Shown: positions 24,838-32,862 of the stretch, one piece after another | Layout of the letters: each line of letters begins with the position of its first letter | Numbering within the stretch: position 1 is the first letter of the stretch | Assembly (NCBI GenBank): GCA_004555535.1 | Contig: SFHU01000001.1 | Coordinates: forward strand, 17,608 to 81,607 | From: Clostridiales bacterium | GTDB taxonomy: Bacteria > Bacillota > Clostridia > Christensenellales > Aristaeellaceae | Length of the DNA stretch: 64,000 bases | Direction: 5' to 3' | Notes under the pieces: model-generated | Databases searched by the model: none | The model's input: only the letters and a program-made list of their open reading frames with translations | Told to the model about the DNA's origin: nothing | Position numbers and translations under genes: made by a program

Positions 24838-27093
24838 TCAGCTTCTCAATTCAACCTGCTTCCCCTTGAGCGCAACCGTCAGCGGCTCGCCGGAGAGCAG
24901 CCTGAGGCCCGTGCTCTCGCGCGTGACGCTGACCTCGATCAGCCGTCCGCGATAGACGATCTTGAAGGCGTAGCCGTCCCAGCCGTCGGGCAGCTGCGGG
25001 TCAAAGCTCAGCTCGCCCGTGATCGTGCGCATGCCGGCAAAGCCCTGCACGATGGAGAGCCAGCTGCCCGCCATCGAGGTGATGTGCAGGCCGTCGCCGG
25101 TGTCGTTGTTGATGTTGTCCAGATCCAGCCGCGCCGTGCGCTGGTAGAGCTCCTGCGCCTTGTCGAGCCTGCCGATGGAGGCGGCGAGGATGCTGTGCAC
25201 ACAGGGCGAGAGGCTCGACTCATGCACCGTCATCGGCTCGTAGAACTCGAAGTTCCGGCGGATCGTCTCCTTGTCGTAGAGGTGCTCCAGGAAATACAGG
25301 CCCTGGAGCGTGTCGGCCTGCTTGATGAAGCAGGAGCGCAGGATCTTGTCCCAGCTCCAGTGCTGGTTGATCGGCCGCTCCTCGCTTGAGAGGCTCGAGG
25401 CCGGGCGCAGCTCCTTGTCAAGGAACGTGTCGTGCTGCACGAAGATGCCCAGCTCCTCGTCACAGGGCAGATACATCTTCTCGCTGATCTCCCTAAAGCG
25501 GCGCAGCTCCTCCGCGCCGACGCCCAGCGTCTGCGCCTTCTCGCGCGGCACGAGCATCAGCTGCTCCGCCGTATAGGAAAGCACCCAGGCGGCCATGCGG
25601 TTGGTGTACCAGTTATTATTGACGTTATTTTCGTATTCATTCGGGCCGGTCACGCCGTGGATCATGTAGCAGTCCTTTTTCGCGCAGTAATGGACGCGGC
25701 CCGCCCAGAAGCGCGCGATGCCCAGCAGCACGTCGATGCCATAGGTATCCAGATAGCCGCGGTCGCCGGTGTACTGCGTATAGGCGTAGATCGCGTAGGC
25801 GATGGCGCTGTTGCGGTGGATCTCCTCGAAGGTGATCTCCCACTCGTTGTGGCACTCGACGCCGGTGAAGGTGACCATCGGATAGAGCGCGCCGGGCAGC
25901 CCCTGCTCGCGGGCGTTGTGGTAGGCGCCGTCGAGCTGGAGCCAGCGGTATTTGAGCAGATTCTGCGCGACCTCCTCGCCCGCAATCGCGGTATACAGCG
26001 GCAGGCAGTAGGCCTCGGTATCCCAGTACGTCGCGCCGCCGTATTTTTCGCCCGTGAAGCCCTTGGGGCCGATGTTCAGCCGCGCGTCCTCGCCGTAATA
26101 GGTCGAGAAGAGCTGGAAGATGTTGAAGCGGATGCCCTGCTGCGCGGCGACGTCGCCCGCGATGAGGACGTCGGCCTTCTCCCAGCGGCGAGCCCAGGCG
26201 CGCTCCTGCTCGCGGCGCAGCGCGTCATAGCCGGCCTGCTGCGCGGCCATGGCGCCGTCATGCGCGGAAAGGGCGAACGCCTCCTCGCTGTGGTCGCGGC
26301 TGGTCGTCACGCAGACGAACTTGTCGCAGCCGACGGTCTGCCCCGGCTCGCAGTCAAAGACAAGCTTGCGGCAGACATAGCCCTCCTGGGTCGAGGTCTT
26401 GTTCTTGCGCGGCTTTTCGGTGGGCGTGACGGCCATCGCGCCGACGACCGCGAAGCGCGGCGTGCCGAAGGGATTCTCCTTCGTGCGCACGGCGACGCTC
26501 AGCACGCCGCTCTCGGACTCCTCCTCGCCCTCAAAGAGCCAGAACGTCTCGTCATAGTTGGCATCCTCGTTGTGCACGTCGGCGTCAATGGCCGGCAGCA
26601 GCGCGACCTTGCAGGCGTAGTCCGCCGTGACGCGGCAGCGCAGCGCGAGAATCTCCGGTCTGTCGATGGACACGAAGCGCTCAAAGCTCACGCGCACCGT
26701 GCCGCCCTCGCGGCGGATGACGAAGTCGCGCGAGAGGACGCCCTCGCGCATGTCGAGCATCCGCGTGAAGGAGACGACCTCGTCCGTCGCCAGGTCGATA
26801 TCCTCCCTGTCGATGCGCACGCGCAGGGAGATGATGTTCATCGCGTTGATGACCTTGCCGAAGTAGAGCGGATAGCCGTTCTTCCACCAGCCCACGCGCG
26901 TCTTGTCCGGGAACCAGACGCCCGCCAGATAGGTGCCCCGGTGGCAGTCTCCGCTGTAACGCTCCTCGAAATTGCCGCGCATGCCCATGTGCCCGTTGCC
27001 GATGGAGGTCATCGACTCGGACAGGCGCATGTCTTCGCGGTGCAGCTCGCGCTCCACGAGCCGCCAGGGATCATAGGCAAACAGTGTCTTCAT
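24838..27093 (-). CDS. GH65 glycoside phosphorylase (maltose/kojibiose phosphorylase type)
   Basis: A 751-residue family 65 enzyme: N-terminal beta-sandwich (1-270), linker and (alpha/alpha)6 barrel (about 320-690), then a small C-terminal sheet. The catalytic acid is E486 in GVTGPNEYENNVNNNWYTN, the family position. WDTEAYCLPLY and KQADTLQGLY flank the active site and phosphate site. It reversibly cleaves an alpha-linked disaccharide with phosphate to beta-glucose 1-phosphate; maltose, kojibiose, nigerose and trehalose types cannot be separated by eye. The start ATG is at 27093 (MKTLFAYD); AAAGG lies upstream. No signal peptide, so it is cytoplasmic. Confidence 0.9.
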   Translation of the reverse strand: MKTLFAYDPWRLVERELHREDMRLSESMTSIGNGHMGMRGNFEERYSGDCHRGTYLAGVWFPDKTRVGWWKNGYPLYFGKVINAMNIISLRVRIDREDIDLATDEVVSFTRMLDMREGVLSRDFVIRREGGTVRVSFERFVSIDRPEILALRCRVTADYACKVALLPAIDADVHNEDANYDETFWLFEGEEESESGVLSVAVRTKENPFGTPRFAVVGAMAVTPTEKPRKNKTSTQEGYVCRKLVFDCEPGQTVGCDKFVCVTTSRDHSEEAFALSAHDGAMAAQQAGYDALRREQERAWARRWEKADVLIAGDVAAQQGIRFNIFQLFSTYYGEDARLNIGPKGFTGEKYGGATYWDTEAYCLPLYTAIAGEEVAQNLLKYRWLQLDGAYHNAREQGLPGALYPMVTFTGVECHNEWEITFEEIHRNSAIAYAIYAYTQYTGDRGYLDTYGIDVLLGIARFWAGRVHYCAKKDCYMIHGVTGPNEYENNVNNNWYTNRMAAWVLSYTAEQLMLVPREKAQTLGVGAEELRRFREISEKMYLPCDEELGIFVQHDTFLDKELRPASSLSSEERPINQHWSWDKILRSCFIKQADTLQGLYFLEHLYDKETIRRNFEFYEPMTVHESSLSPCVHSILAASIGRLDKAQELYQRTARLDLDNINNDTGDGLHITSMAGSWLSIVQGFAGMRTITGELSFDPQLPDGWDGYAFKIVYRGRLIEVSVTRESTGLRLLSGEPLTVALKGKQVELRS

Positions 27094-27178
27094 GGAAGAA
27101 TTCAACCTTTCTTGCCGGCGGGGCCGGCCCTCGCTCCGGAGGCGGATTCCTGTCAGTCAAAAAACGCTTGTCAAAAAG

Positions 27179-27206
27179 GGAAAAAAGCCGCACGAAACGG
27201 CGGCTT
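27179..27206 (-). terminator. Rho-independent terminator after yhcH
   Basis: AAGCCGC / GCGGCTT stem with an 8-base loop on the minus strand, followed by a T-rich tract (TTTTTTCCCTTTTT). It implies that GH65 has its own promoter or depends on readthrough. Confidence 0.75.
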
Positions 27207-27214
27207 GTGCGCAA

Positions 27215-27655
27215 TCACAGCACGGGGATCTTGACGACCACCTTGCGGTAGTGCTTCTGGAACTGCTCGTGGCAGGCGGCCTTGTGTCCGTCGCTGGGGA
27301 ACATGAGGAAGAACATGCCCGGGCGCACGGAGATGGACGTCGACTTGCCCGTGTAGAAGTAGTTGTCGTGCTCCGGGTCCTCGCTGCGCAGGTTGAGCTC
27401 CTGGATGTGCGCCCAGCTCATGCGCTCGCCGCCGGAGATGCAGTACTGCAGATCGATGTATTTCTTATGGGACTCCAGCTCGACGGTGTCCAGCTGGCGG
27501 GTATCTCCCTCCGACACCGTGGCAAACAGGCCGTTCTCCAGCTCATAGCGGCCCGGCTCGAGGTCCGGCGCCTCGGAGAGAAAAGCAAAGGCCTGCTCCA
27601 TTTCAGGGTGAAGCGGATAATAGCGCTCCTGTTCTTCAATTCGATCGATGATCAC
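27215..27655 (-). CDS. YhcH/YjgK/YiaL family protein (EbgC-like)
   Basis: A 146-residue single cupin-like beta-barrel protein of the YhcH/YjgK/YiaL (DUF386) family. Family features are SHKKYIDLQYCISGGERM, FLMFPSDGHKAAC and the final KVVVKIP. Relatives bind a metal and act in sialic acid or other sugar metabolism (YhcH) or as the EbgC subunit of a beta-galactosidase. The start is GTG at 27655 with AAGGAGG 9 bases upstream; an ATG further out has no such site. It lies upstream of GH65 on the same strand, which suggests a sugar-isomer or anomer role. Confidence 0.85.
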   Translation of the reverse strand: MIIDRIEEQERYYPLHPEMEQAFAFLSEAPDLEPGRYELENGLFATVSEGDTRQLDTVELESHKKYIDLQYCISGGERMSWAHIQELNLRSEDPEHDNYFYTGKSTSISVRPGMFFLMFPSDGHKAACHEQFQKHYRKVVVKIPVL

Positions 27656-27711
27656 AGGGATCAGCCTCCTTCTTGTCATCCATCTCATTATAAGGCAAGC
27701 GAAAAAAACAG

Positions 27712-28767
27712 TCAATCCCCCGCTTGCCTGTCCGCCTCATAGGAAGCAGCAAACGCGCTGACGAGCTGGCGGATGCGCTCGCTGCCCTCCTCCATATTCT
27801 CAACCGAGGTCACGCGGTTTTCCCCCGCCGCCATCGCGCGCATGACCGCGTCGCTGATGTCGCCCGAATGATGGGAGTAGTCAAAGTAGTTGTCAAGGTC
27901 CGTGATCCACTCCCCGCGGGAGGAAAAGTCGAAGATCTTCACATTCGGATACTCAAGCAGCAGCTCGCAGACCCGCGCGCGCGAGCGGAACTGCTGCTCC
28001 GAGAGGCCGCCGCAGGTCATCAGATACCAGTAGGCGACGGAATACGGCGGCATGTAGATGACAAACTCCGTCTCCGGATGCGCGGCGATATACGGCTCCA
28101 GGTGGCGCGTGATGTTCTCCGTCGAGCGCTCCAGCCGGGTGTCGGCGGGCAGCATTTCGCTGTGGGCGATGACGTCGGGCAGCGCGTCATAGACGCTCTG
28201 CGCGCCGAAGGTCACGTCCGTCCACTGGTACATGTCATCGCGCTTCGTGTCAAGCGGCTTGCCCAGGTTTTGAAGCATCTTCGGGATGCGCACCAGCAGC
28301 ACGTCGAGGCTGAGCAGATAGTTCACGTCGTCGGGCAGGCTGTCGTTCCACAGATAGGGATAGATCTCCTCCATGTCCTCCGGCGGGCCCATGAGGCTGT
28401 ACGCGTCCACGGCGAGGATCGCGAGCTTCAGCTCATGCGTCTCAAGCACATGCGCAAGCTGCCAGCCCATCTGCGCCGTATGCGAGCCGCGCATGGGCAG
28501 CTTGACGCTCGAGACGCCGAAGGCCTCGTCGATCACCGAGGGATGGCTCATCTCGACCATCGACGTGCCGAGGATCACGGCGTCGTAATCGTAGTTTTTC
28601 GCGATGCCGGGGTTGTTGTAGCTCTCCTGGTCGTACAGCGGCAGGATGGCGGATTCGCGGTAATGCTCAAAGGGATCGACGAGATAGACCGCCAGCGCGC
28701 AGAGCGCCAGCAGCACAAGGAGAAGGGCGAGGACGGCGACTGTCCAGCGTTTGGCTTTTAAAAGCAT
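27712..28767 (-). CDS. Membrane-anchored SGNH-like protein
   Basis: A 351-residue protein with one N-terminal transmembrane helix (about residues 8-29) and an extracellular domain. GIAKNYDYDAVILGTSMVEM resembles block I of SGNH hydrolases (GxS). FDYSHHSGDISDAV near the C-terminus gives the D-x-x-H pair of block V. This architecture is frequent in Firmicutes as DltD- or AlgX-like acyl-transfer partners. No acyltransferase is adjacent, so its substrate is unknown. It precedes yhcH by 56 bases. Confidence 0.65.
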   Translation of the reverse strand: MLLKAKRWTVAVLALLLVLLALCALAVYLVDPFEHYRESAILPLYDQESYNNPGIAKNYDYDAVILGTSMVEMSHPSVIDEAFGVSSVKLPMRGSHTAQMGWQLAHVLETHELKLAILAVDAYSLMGPPEDMEEIYPYLWNDSLPDDVNYLLSLDVLLVRIPKMLQNLGKPLDTKRDDMYQWTDVTFGAQSVYDALPDVIAHSEMLPADTRLERSTENITRHLEPYIAAHPETEFVIYMPPYSVAYWYLMTCGGLSEQQFRSRARVCELLLEYPNVKIFDFSSRGEWITDLDNYFDYSHHSGDISDAVMRAMAAGENRVTSVENMEEGSERIRQLVSAFAASYEADRQAGD

Positions 28768-28796
28768 GGGGCGCTCCTTTCCGTGCGGATGCCATG

Positions 28797-28826
28797 ATTA
28801 TAGCATGACGCGCGCGCGGCGCGCAA
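28797..28826 (-). promoter_or_regulatory. Promoter of the SGNH-like gene
   Basis: TTGCGC and TATAAT on the minus strand with 18 bases between, about 30 bases before the start codon. Confidence 0.5.
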
Positions 28827-28871
28827 GGGCGCGCGCGGCGGGCTTGCGCGCCGCCGTTTTGGCGATTGAAA

Positions 28872-28898
28872 ACGGCCGGCGCTTGACACGCCGGCCGT
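28872..28898 (-). terminator. Terminator of the toxin mRNA, overlapping the antitoxin promoter
   Basis: ACGGCCGGCG and its complement (10 bp, 7-base loop) are followed on the minus strand by TTTTC. The loop contains the -35 hexamer TTGACA of the plus-strand promoter, so the same DNA serves both roles. Confidence 0.6.
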
Positions 28899-28911
28899 CC
28901 CGTAGTACAAT
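28883..28911 (+). promoter_or_regulatory. Strong promoter for the antisense RNA
   Basis: Consensus TTGACA, a 17-base spacer and TACAAT. It faces the 3' end of the small hydrophobic gene on the other strand. Confidence 0.85.
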
Positions 28912-28917
28912 ACAGTC

Positions 28918-29020
28918 AGGAGATGGTCGTCTCGCACGCCAGTCCCCACTTCGGGAATGACGAAGAAAACAAGCCATGCCGCCGTTGTAGCCCTAACTAC
29001 ACGGCGGCTTGCTTGTTATT
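28918..29020 (+). ncRNA. Candidate antisense RNA antitoxin (type I toxin-antitoxin)
   Basis: Transcription from the promoter at 28883-28911 should start near 28918 and end at the hairpin at 28978-29015, giving an RNA of about 100 nt. It is complementary to the 3' UTR and stop region of the toxin mRNA. No coding potential is seen. This layout (convergent, 3'-overlapping antisense RNA) is that of txpA/ratA-type modules in Bacillus and similar pairs in Clostridioides. Ends are inferred. Confidence 0.7.
28978..29015. terminator. Bidirectional terminator inside the toxin-antitoxin overlap
   Basis: GCCGCCG...CGGCGGC stem extended by TGTAG/CTACA and an outer CAAGC/GCTTG. T-rich sequence follows on both strands. 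It ends the antisense RNA and could also end part of the toxin transcripts. Confidence 0.75.
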
Positions 29021-29105
29021 TGCTACCCAGCATGTATACTGAGATCAGCAAAGAAGCGACGGAAGCGATAAAGCCCAAAAGGCTCAGCAAATCCCCGTTG
29101 CTCAT
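29016..29105 (-). CDS. Small hydrophobic toxin (type I toxin-antitoxin, holin-like)
   Basis: A 29-residue peptide with a polar start (MSNGDLLS), one hydrophobic helix of about 18 residues and a short GSK end. This is the plan of single-helix membrane toxins of type I systems (TxpA, BsrG and the holin-like toxin family). Translation signals are ideal: AGGAGGTGA lies 5-7 bases before ATG. That site is enclosed in a hairpin of the leader (29114-29140). A promoter lies at 29180-29208, and an antisense RNA promoter faces it from the other side. It probably damages the membrane when the antitoxin RNA is lost. Confidence 0.78.
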   Translation of the reverse strand: MSNGDLLSLLGFIASVASLLISVYMLGSK

Positions 29106-29113
29106 AAGCTCAC

Positions 29114-29140
29114 CTCCTCTTCTGTATGACAGAAGCGGAG
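29114..29140 (-). promoter_or_regulatory. Leader hairpin that hides the toxin ribosome binding site
   Basis: On the mRNA, CTCC pairs with GGAG of the Shine-Dalgarno and CTTCTGT pairs with ACAGAAG, with loop CAT. Leader folding that blocks translation of the full-length mRNA is known in several type I toxin mRNAs. Confidence 0.75.
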
Positions 29141-29179
29141 AAACCACCGTGCAAGGCTCCTGACCTGCACCACAAAGCC

Positions 29180-29208
29180 ATCATATCACAGGCAGCATCC
29201 GTTTTCAA
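29180..29208 (-). promoter_or_regulatory. Promoter of the toxin gene
   Basis: TTGAAA and TATGAT on the minus strand, 17 bases apart. A start near 29173 gives a leader of about 68 bases. Confidence 0.65.
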
Positions 29209-29231
29209 GCCCGAAGGGGCTTTCCTTTTTT
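29207..29231 (+). terminator. Plus-strand terminator between toxin locus and deoD
   Basis: AAGCCC / GGGCTT stem with a 4-base loop followed by TTTCCTTTTTTC. It would block antisense-strand readthrough into deoD and overlaps the -35 of the toxin promoter. Confidence 0.6.
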
Positions 29232-29234
29232 CTG

Positions 29235-29263
29235 TTGGCAATTTCTGCACGAAAGGGTATAAT
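29235..29263 (+). promoter_or_regulatory. SigmaA promoter for deoD
   Basis: TTGGCA, a 17-base spacer and TATAAT, about 65 bases before the deoD start. Confidence 0.75.
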
Positions 29264-29326
29264 AGGAGCATACGGTCCGCGGGGTTTGCTCCCGACCGAA
29301 CGACGACAGAGAAAGGGGCTGCTTGC

Positions 29327-30040
29327 ATGGCCAATCCCAATATCCCGACTCCCCATATCACCGCGAAGGAGGGCGACTTCGCCCGCACCGTGCTGATGCC
29401 CGGCGACCCGCTGCGCTCCAAGTTCATCGCGGAAACGTACCTTGAAAACCCCGTGCTGGTCAACAACACGCGCGGCGTGCAGGGCTATACCGGCGCCTAC
29501 AAGGGCAAGCGCGTCTCCGTGATGGCCTCCGGCATGGGCATGCCGTCCATCGGCATCTACTCCTATGAGCTGTTCAACTTCTACGGCGTGGAGAACATCA
29601 TCCGCGTCGGCACGGCGGGCGGCATCGGCGACAACGTGCACGTGCGCGACATCGTCATCGGCATGAGCGCGTACACGAATTCGAACTTCGGCAGGCAGTA
29701 CGGCTTTGACGGCAACGTCGCGCCCTGCTGCTCCTTCAGGCTCCTCGAGGCGGCGGTCAAGGCCGCGCGCGGCATGGGCATCGAGCCGAACGTCGGCGCG
29801 CTGTATTCCTCCGACATCTTCTACGACGAGGCCGGCGGCGCGGGCAAGCTCAAGAAGCTGGGCGTGCTGGCAACGGAGATGGAAACCGCCGCGCTCTACC
29901 TCAACGCCGCGCGCGCGGGCAAGAACGCGCTGGCCATCTGCACGATCTCCGACCACATCTTCACCGGCGAATCCCTGCCGGCGCAGGAGCGGCAGGTCAG
30001 CTTCACGCAGATGATGGAAATCGCGCTGGAAATTGCGTAA
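29327..30040 (+). CDS. deoD: Purine nucleoside phosphorylase (DeoD type)
   Basis: A 237-residue hexameric-type purine nucleoside phosphorylase. It splits purine (deoxy)ribonucleosides with phosphate to base and (deoxy)ribose 1-phosphate. Family motifs are MPGDPLRSKFIAE (phosphate arginine), RVGTAGGIG and EMETAALYL (ribose contact). The catalytic aspartate lies in ISDHIFTGE. The ATG at 29327 is preferred (PNIPTPHI start as in DeoD; AAAGGGG upstream). An own promoter lies at 29235-29263; ybaK follows 14 bases downstream. Confidence 0.95.
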   Translation: MANPNIPTPHITAKEGDFARTVLMPGDPLRSKFIAETYLENPVLVNNTRGVQGYTGAYKGKRVSVMASGMGMPSIGIYSYELFNFYGVENIIRVGTAGGIGDNVHVRDIVIGMSAYTNSNFGRQYGFDGNVAPCCSFRLLEAAVKAARGMGIEPNVGALYSSDIFYDEAGGAGKLKKLGVLATEMETAALYLNAARAGKNALAICTISDHIFTGESLPAQERQVSFTQMMEIALEIA

Positions 30041-30054
30041 ACAGAGAGAGCGCC

Positions 30055-30522
30055 ATGAGCATCGAAAGAGCGCGGGCCCACCTGCAAAAGCACGGGCTCG
30101 CGGACAGAATCATCGAATTGGACGTCTCCAGCGCGACGGTCGCCCTGGCGGCGCAGGCGCTGAACTGCGAGAGCAACCGCATTGCCAAGACGCTCTCCTT
30201 CTCGCGCGGCGAGGGCGCGATCCTCATCCTCGCGGCGGGCGACGCGCGCATCAACAACGCGAAATTCAAGGCCCGCTTCGGCATGAAGGCGCACATGCTG
30301 CCCCACGACGCCGTCGAGCCGCTGATCGGCCACGCGGTCGGCGGGGTCTGCCCGTTCGGCATCAATCCCGGCGTGCCGGTGTATCTGGATGAATCGCTGC
30401 GCGCGTTTGACATCGTCTATCCCGCGGCGGGCACGGCCGCCAGCGCCGTGCGCCTGAGCCTCGAGGAGCTCGAGCGCGCCAGCGAGGCCGAAGGCTGGGT
30501 CGATGTCTGCAAGGCGCTTTGA
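30055..30522 (+). CDS. YbaK/EbsC family aminoacyl-tRNA deacylase
   Basis: A 155-residue single-domain protein of the YbaK/ProXp/EbsC family. These enzymes hydrolyse mischarged tRNAs such as Cys-tRNA-Pro or Ala-tRNA-Pro. Visible family features are RIAKTLSF (catalytic lysine region), ARINNAKFKARFG and GGVCPFGINPGVPVYLDESL. The subfamily cannot be assigned by eye. It starts 14 bases after deoD and is probably read from the deoD promoter. Confidence 0.9.
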   Translation: MSIERARAHLQKHGLADRIIELDVSSATVALAAQALNCESNRIAKTLSFSRGEGAILILAAGDARINNAKFKARFGMKAHMLPHDAVEPLIGHAVGGVCPFGINPGVPVYLDESLRAFDIVYPAAGTAASAVRLSLEELERASEAEGWVDVCKAL

Positions 30523-30526
30523 CCGC

Positions 30527-30682
30527 CGCGAAGCGAAGAAGGGTCAAGGGGCTTAGCCCCTTGCGGGGTCTGGGGCAGCGCCCCAGGCAGGCTTGGGCGG
30601 CAGCCCAACGTTCCCTAATCAATCATTCAAGAAAACGTAGTCTCAGAGCAGGCTGCAAAGCAGCCTACGATTGAGACGGGTT
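30527..30682 (-). repeat. Family A repeat element
   Basis: A complete copy beginning 5 bases after the ybaK stop. Hairpins: AAGGGGCTTAGCCCCTT, GGGGCAGCGCCCC and GGGCGGCAGCCC. The two-stem module has inner stem GGCTGC / GCAGCC with loop TTT. Together with the next element it fills most of the 445-base gap to the D-aminopeptidase gene. Confidence 0.9.
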
Positions 30683-30759
30683 ATCCATGCCAGGGCGGCT
30701 GGAAGCTTCTCAGCTGAAACGATCCGGGATTTCAGTAAAACCTCATTTGCGTCTGGGAA

Positions 30760-30871
30760 GACGCGCTCCGCGGGCCAGAGGGCGGAGGAGGGATCTCGAC
30801 CTCCCCCCTCCACCCTCTGGACTCCCCCACCCCCTCGAAACGACCAGGGCTGCGGCCCTGGACCCGGGGCT
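30760..30871 (-). repeat. Family C repeat element
   Basis: An inverted copy of the element at 24500-24616. It has the core GACGCGCTCCGCGGGCC, a long hairpin of G-rich and C-rich blocks and the end GACCCGGGGCT. Confidence 0.75.
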
Positions 30872-30967
30872 TTTCTCGTGCTTTGTAAAAGAACGGCTCT
30901 TACCATAAAGCGTCCGTTTCTGCACATGATTTTACTACCGTCCCCCACGGGACAGGAAGGACACCAC

Positions 30968-31780
30968 ATGCTCAATAGAATCTTCATCTCCGCCGACATC
31001 GAGGGCACCTGCGGCATCGCCCACTGGGACGAGACCGAGCTGGGCAAGGGCGAATACGAATACTTCCGCCGTCAGATGACCGCCGAGGTCGCCGCCGCGT
31101 GCGAGGGCGCGCAGGCCGGCGGCAGCGACGGCATCACCATCAAGGACGCGCACGACAGCGCGCGCAACCTGATTCCCGCGAGCCTGCCGGAGGGCATCGA
31201 GATCTTCCGCGGCTGGGGCAGCGACATCCACTCCATGATGTCCGGCATCGACTCGAGCTTCTGCGGCGCGATCTTCACCGGCTATCATTCCTCCTCCAAC
31301 ACCGACACCAGCCCGCTCTCCCACACGATGAACCTGAACAACACCTCCGTCACGATCAACGGCATTCAGGCCAGCGAGATGCTGATCAACGCCTTCACGG
31401 CGGCGTATTACGACGTGCCGCTGCTGCTGGTGACGGGCGACCTGGGCGTCTGCGAGCAGGCGAAGCGCCTCAACCCGAACATCGTGACCGTCCCCGTGCA
31501 GAAGGGCCGCGGCAACGGCACGATCTCCATCCATCCCGCCGAGGCCGTGCGCCGCATCCGCGAGGCGGCGGAGACCGCCGTGCGCGAGGGAATCAAAAAC
31601 CCGGACAGCTTCCGCATCGACCTGCCCAACAAGTTCGACGTGGAGGTCGAGTTCCGCCAGCATCAGCACGCCCGCCGCGCCAGCTTCTATCCGGGCGTGC
31701 GGCAGACCGCGCCGCGAAAGGTGCTCTTCAGCTCCGACGCGTACTATGACGTGCTGCGGTTCTTCATGTTCTGCCTGTAA
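30968..31780 (+). CDS. dppA: D-aminopeptidase (DppA, M55 family)
   Basis: A 270-residue zinc peptidase of family M55, which forms ring-shaped decamers and releases D-Ala from D-Ala-D-Ala-type peptides. Metal ligands visible are D10 and E12 in SADIEGTCG and the histidine in DAHDSARN. GYHSSSNTDTSPLSHT follows. It may recycle cell-wall peptides. The ATG at 30968 is chosen because GGAAGG lies 8 bases upstream; longer frames run into the repeat region. It ends at a strong terminator. Confidence 0.92.
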   Translation: MLNRIFISADIEGTCGIAHWDETELGKGEYEYFRRQMTAEVAAACEGAQAGGSDGITIKDAHDSARNLIPASLPEGIEIFRGWGSDIHSMMSGIDSSFCGAIFTGYHSSSNTDTSPLSHTMNLNNTSVTINGIQASEMLINAFTAAYYDVPLLLVTGDLGVCEQAKRLNPNIVTVPVQKGRGNGTISIHPAEAVRRIREAAETAVREGIKNPDSFRIDLPNKFDVEVEFRQHQHARRASFYPGVRQTAPRKVLFSSDAYYDVLRFFMFCL

Positions 31781-31795
31781 GCGGGCATAAAACGA

Positions 31796-31832
31796 GGGTC
31801 TTCTCCTTGGGACGGGAGAAGACCCTTTTTTG
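31796..31832. terminator. Bidirectional rho-independent terminator
   Basis: GGGTCTTCTCC and its complement (11 bp, 8-base loop) are followed by seven T on the plus strand and CGTTTTA on the minus strand. It lies between convergent dppA and parB. Confidence 0.9.
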
Positions 31833-31887
31833 TTCAGGAAGACGCTCCGAAGCCTGGCGCGGCCGAAGGCCGTGACGGATGCAGTCT

Positions 31888-32766
31888 TCACCGCTCCATG
31901 AAGTCCCAGAGCCTTTGCAGCTCCTCCTGGCTGGCGTATTCCAGGATGATTTTGCCCTTCTGCTCGCTGCCCGTGAGGCTGACCTTGAGGCCCGTCGCGC
32001 TGCGCAGCCGCTCGGTCAGCTCCTCATACTCGACGGGGAGCGGATCTGGCTTTTTCTTTTCCTTCTTCTCGGGCGCGTTCTTCGCCGCGGCCTCGAGCTG
32101 GCGCACCGACCAGCCGAATTGCAGCGTCTTGGCGAAGAGATTCGCCTGCTGCTCGCGGTTCTCGATGCCCGCGAGCACGCGCGCATGCCCGGCGGAGAGC
32201 GTCCCGTCGATCACGGCCTGCTGAATCCGCGCGGGCAGGTTCAAAAGCCGCAGCAGGTTGGCGATGGCCGGGCGGCTGCGCCCGAGCCGCTCGGCGACGG
32301 CCTCCTGCGTCAGCGCGCATTCGTTCATCAGCGCGTAAATGCCCTGCGCCTCCTCGATGGGGTTGAGGTCCTCGCGCTGGATGTTCTCCACCAGCGCGGC
32401 CTCCTGCCGCTTGATGTCGTCCCATTCGCGCACAATGGCGGGAATCGTGGAGAGCCCCGCAATGCGCGCCGCGCGCCAGCGGCGCTCGCCCGCGATGATC
32501 GTGTAGCGGCTGCCGCTGCGGGCGACGAGGATCGGCGAGATCACGCCGCTGTGGCGGATGGATTCGGCCAGCGCGAGCAGCGCGTCGTCGTCAAAGCGCT
32601 TGCGCGGCTGGTTGCGGTTGGGATCGATCTCGCCCAGCGGCAGCTCCACGACCGCGCCCTCGGGCGCCGGCGTGCCCGCCTGCGCGGACTCGACCGATTC
32701 GACAACCTCTTCCACGTCCGGCAGGATCGCGCTCAGGCCCCTGCCCAGCCCCATTTTCTTCGCCAT
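31888..32766 (-). CDS. parB: Chromosome-partitioning protein ParB (Spo0J)
   Basis: A 292-residue ParB-family CTPase clamp that loads at parS and segregates the origin. The N-terminus MAKKMGLGRGLSAIL is the ParA-interacting motif. GEIDPNRNQPRKRF and IIAGERRWRAAR (CTP-binding box) follow. A helix-turn-helix lies in TQEAVAERLGRSRPAIANLLRLL, and a C-terminal dimer domain completes the protein. The start at 32766 has GGGAG 9 bases upstream. It is separated from parA by 352 bases containing a family A repeat, which is unusual because the two genes normally abut. Confidence 0.95.
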   Translation of the reverse strand: MAKKMGLGRGLSAILPDVEEVVESVESAQAGTPAPEGAVVELPLGEIDPNRNQPRKRFDDDALLALAESIRHSGVISPILVARSGSRYTIIAGERRWRAARIAGLSTIPAIVREWDDIKRQEAALVENIQREDLNPIEEAQGIYALMNECALTQEAVAERLGRSRPAIANLLRLLNLPARIQQAVIDGTLSAGHARVLAGIENREQQANLFAKTLQFGWSVRQLEAAAKNAPEKKEKKKPDPLPVEYEELTERLRSATGLKVSLTGSEQKGKIILEYASQEELQRLWDFMER

Positions 32767-32862
32767 GCTCAGATGCTCCCTCATTCCCGGGGGAAGGTTC
32801 TTCCCCTGATCTTGCGGCGTGACGCCGGTAAATTGGGTCTGTATGCCCGCTTGGCAGGCTCA

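Noticed and set aside
28957..29163. Plus-strand frame across the toxin-antitoxin overlap
   Set aside because: It has no ribosome binding site, covers both RNAs and a terminator, and the opposite-strand 29-codon gene has far better translation signals.
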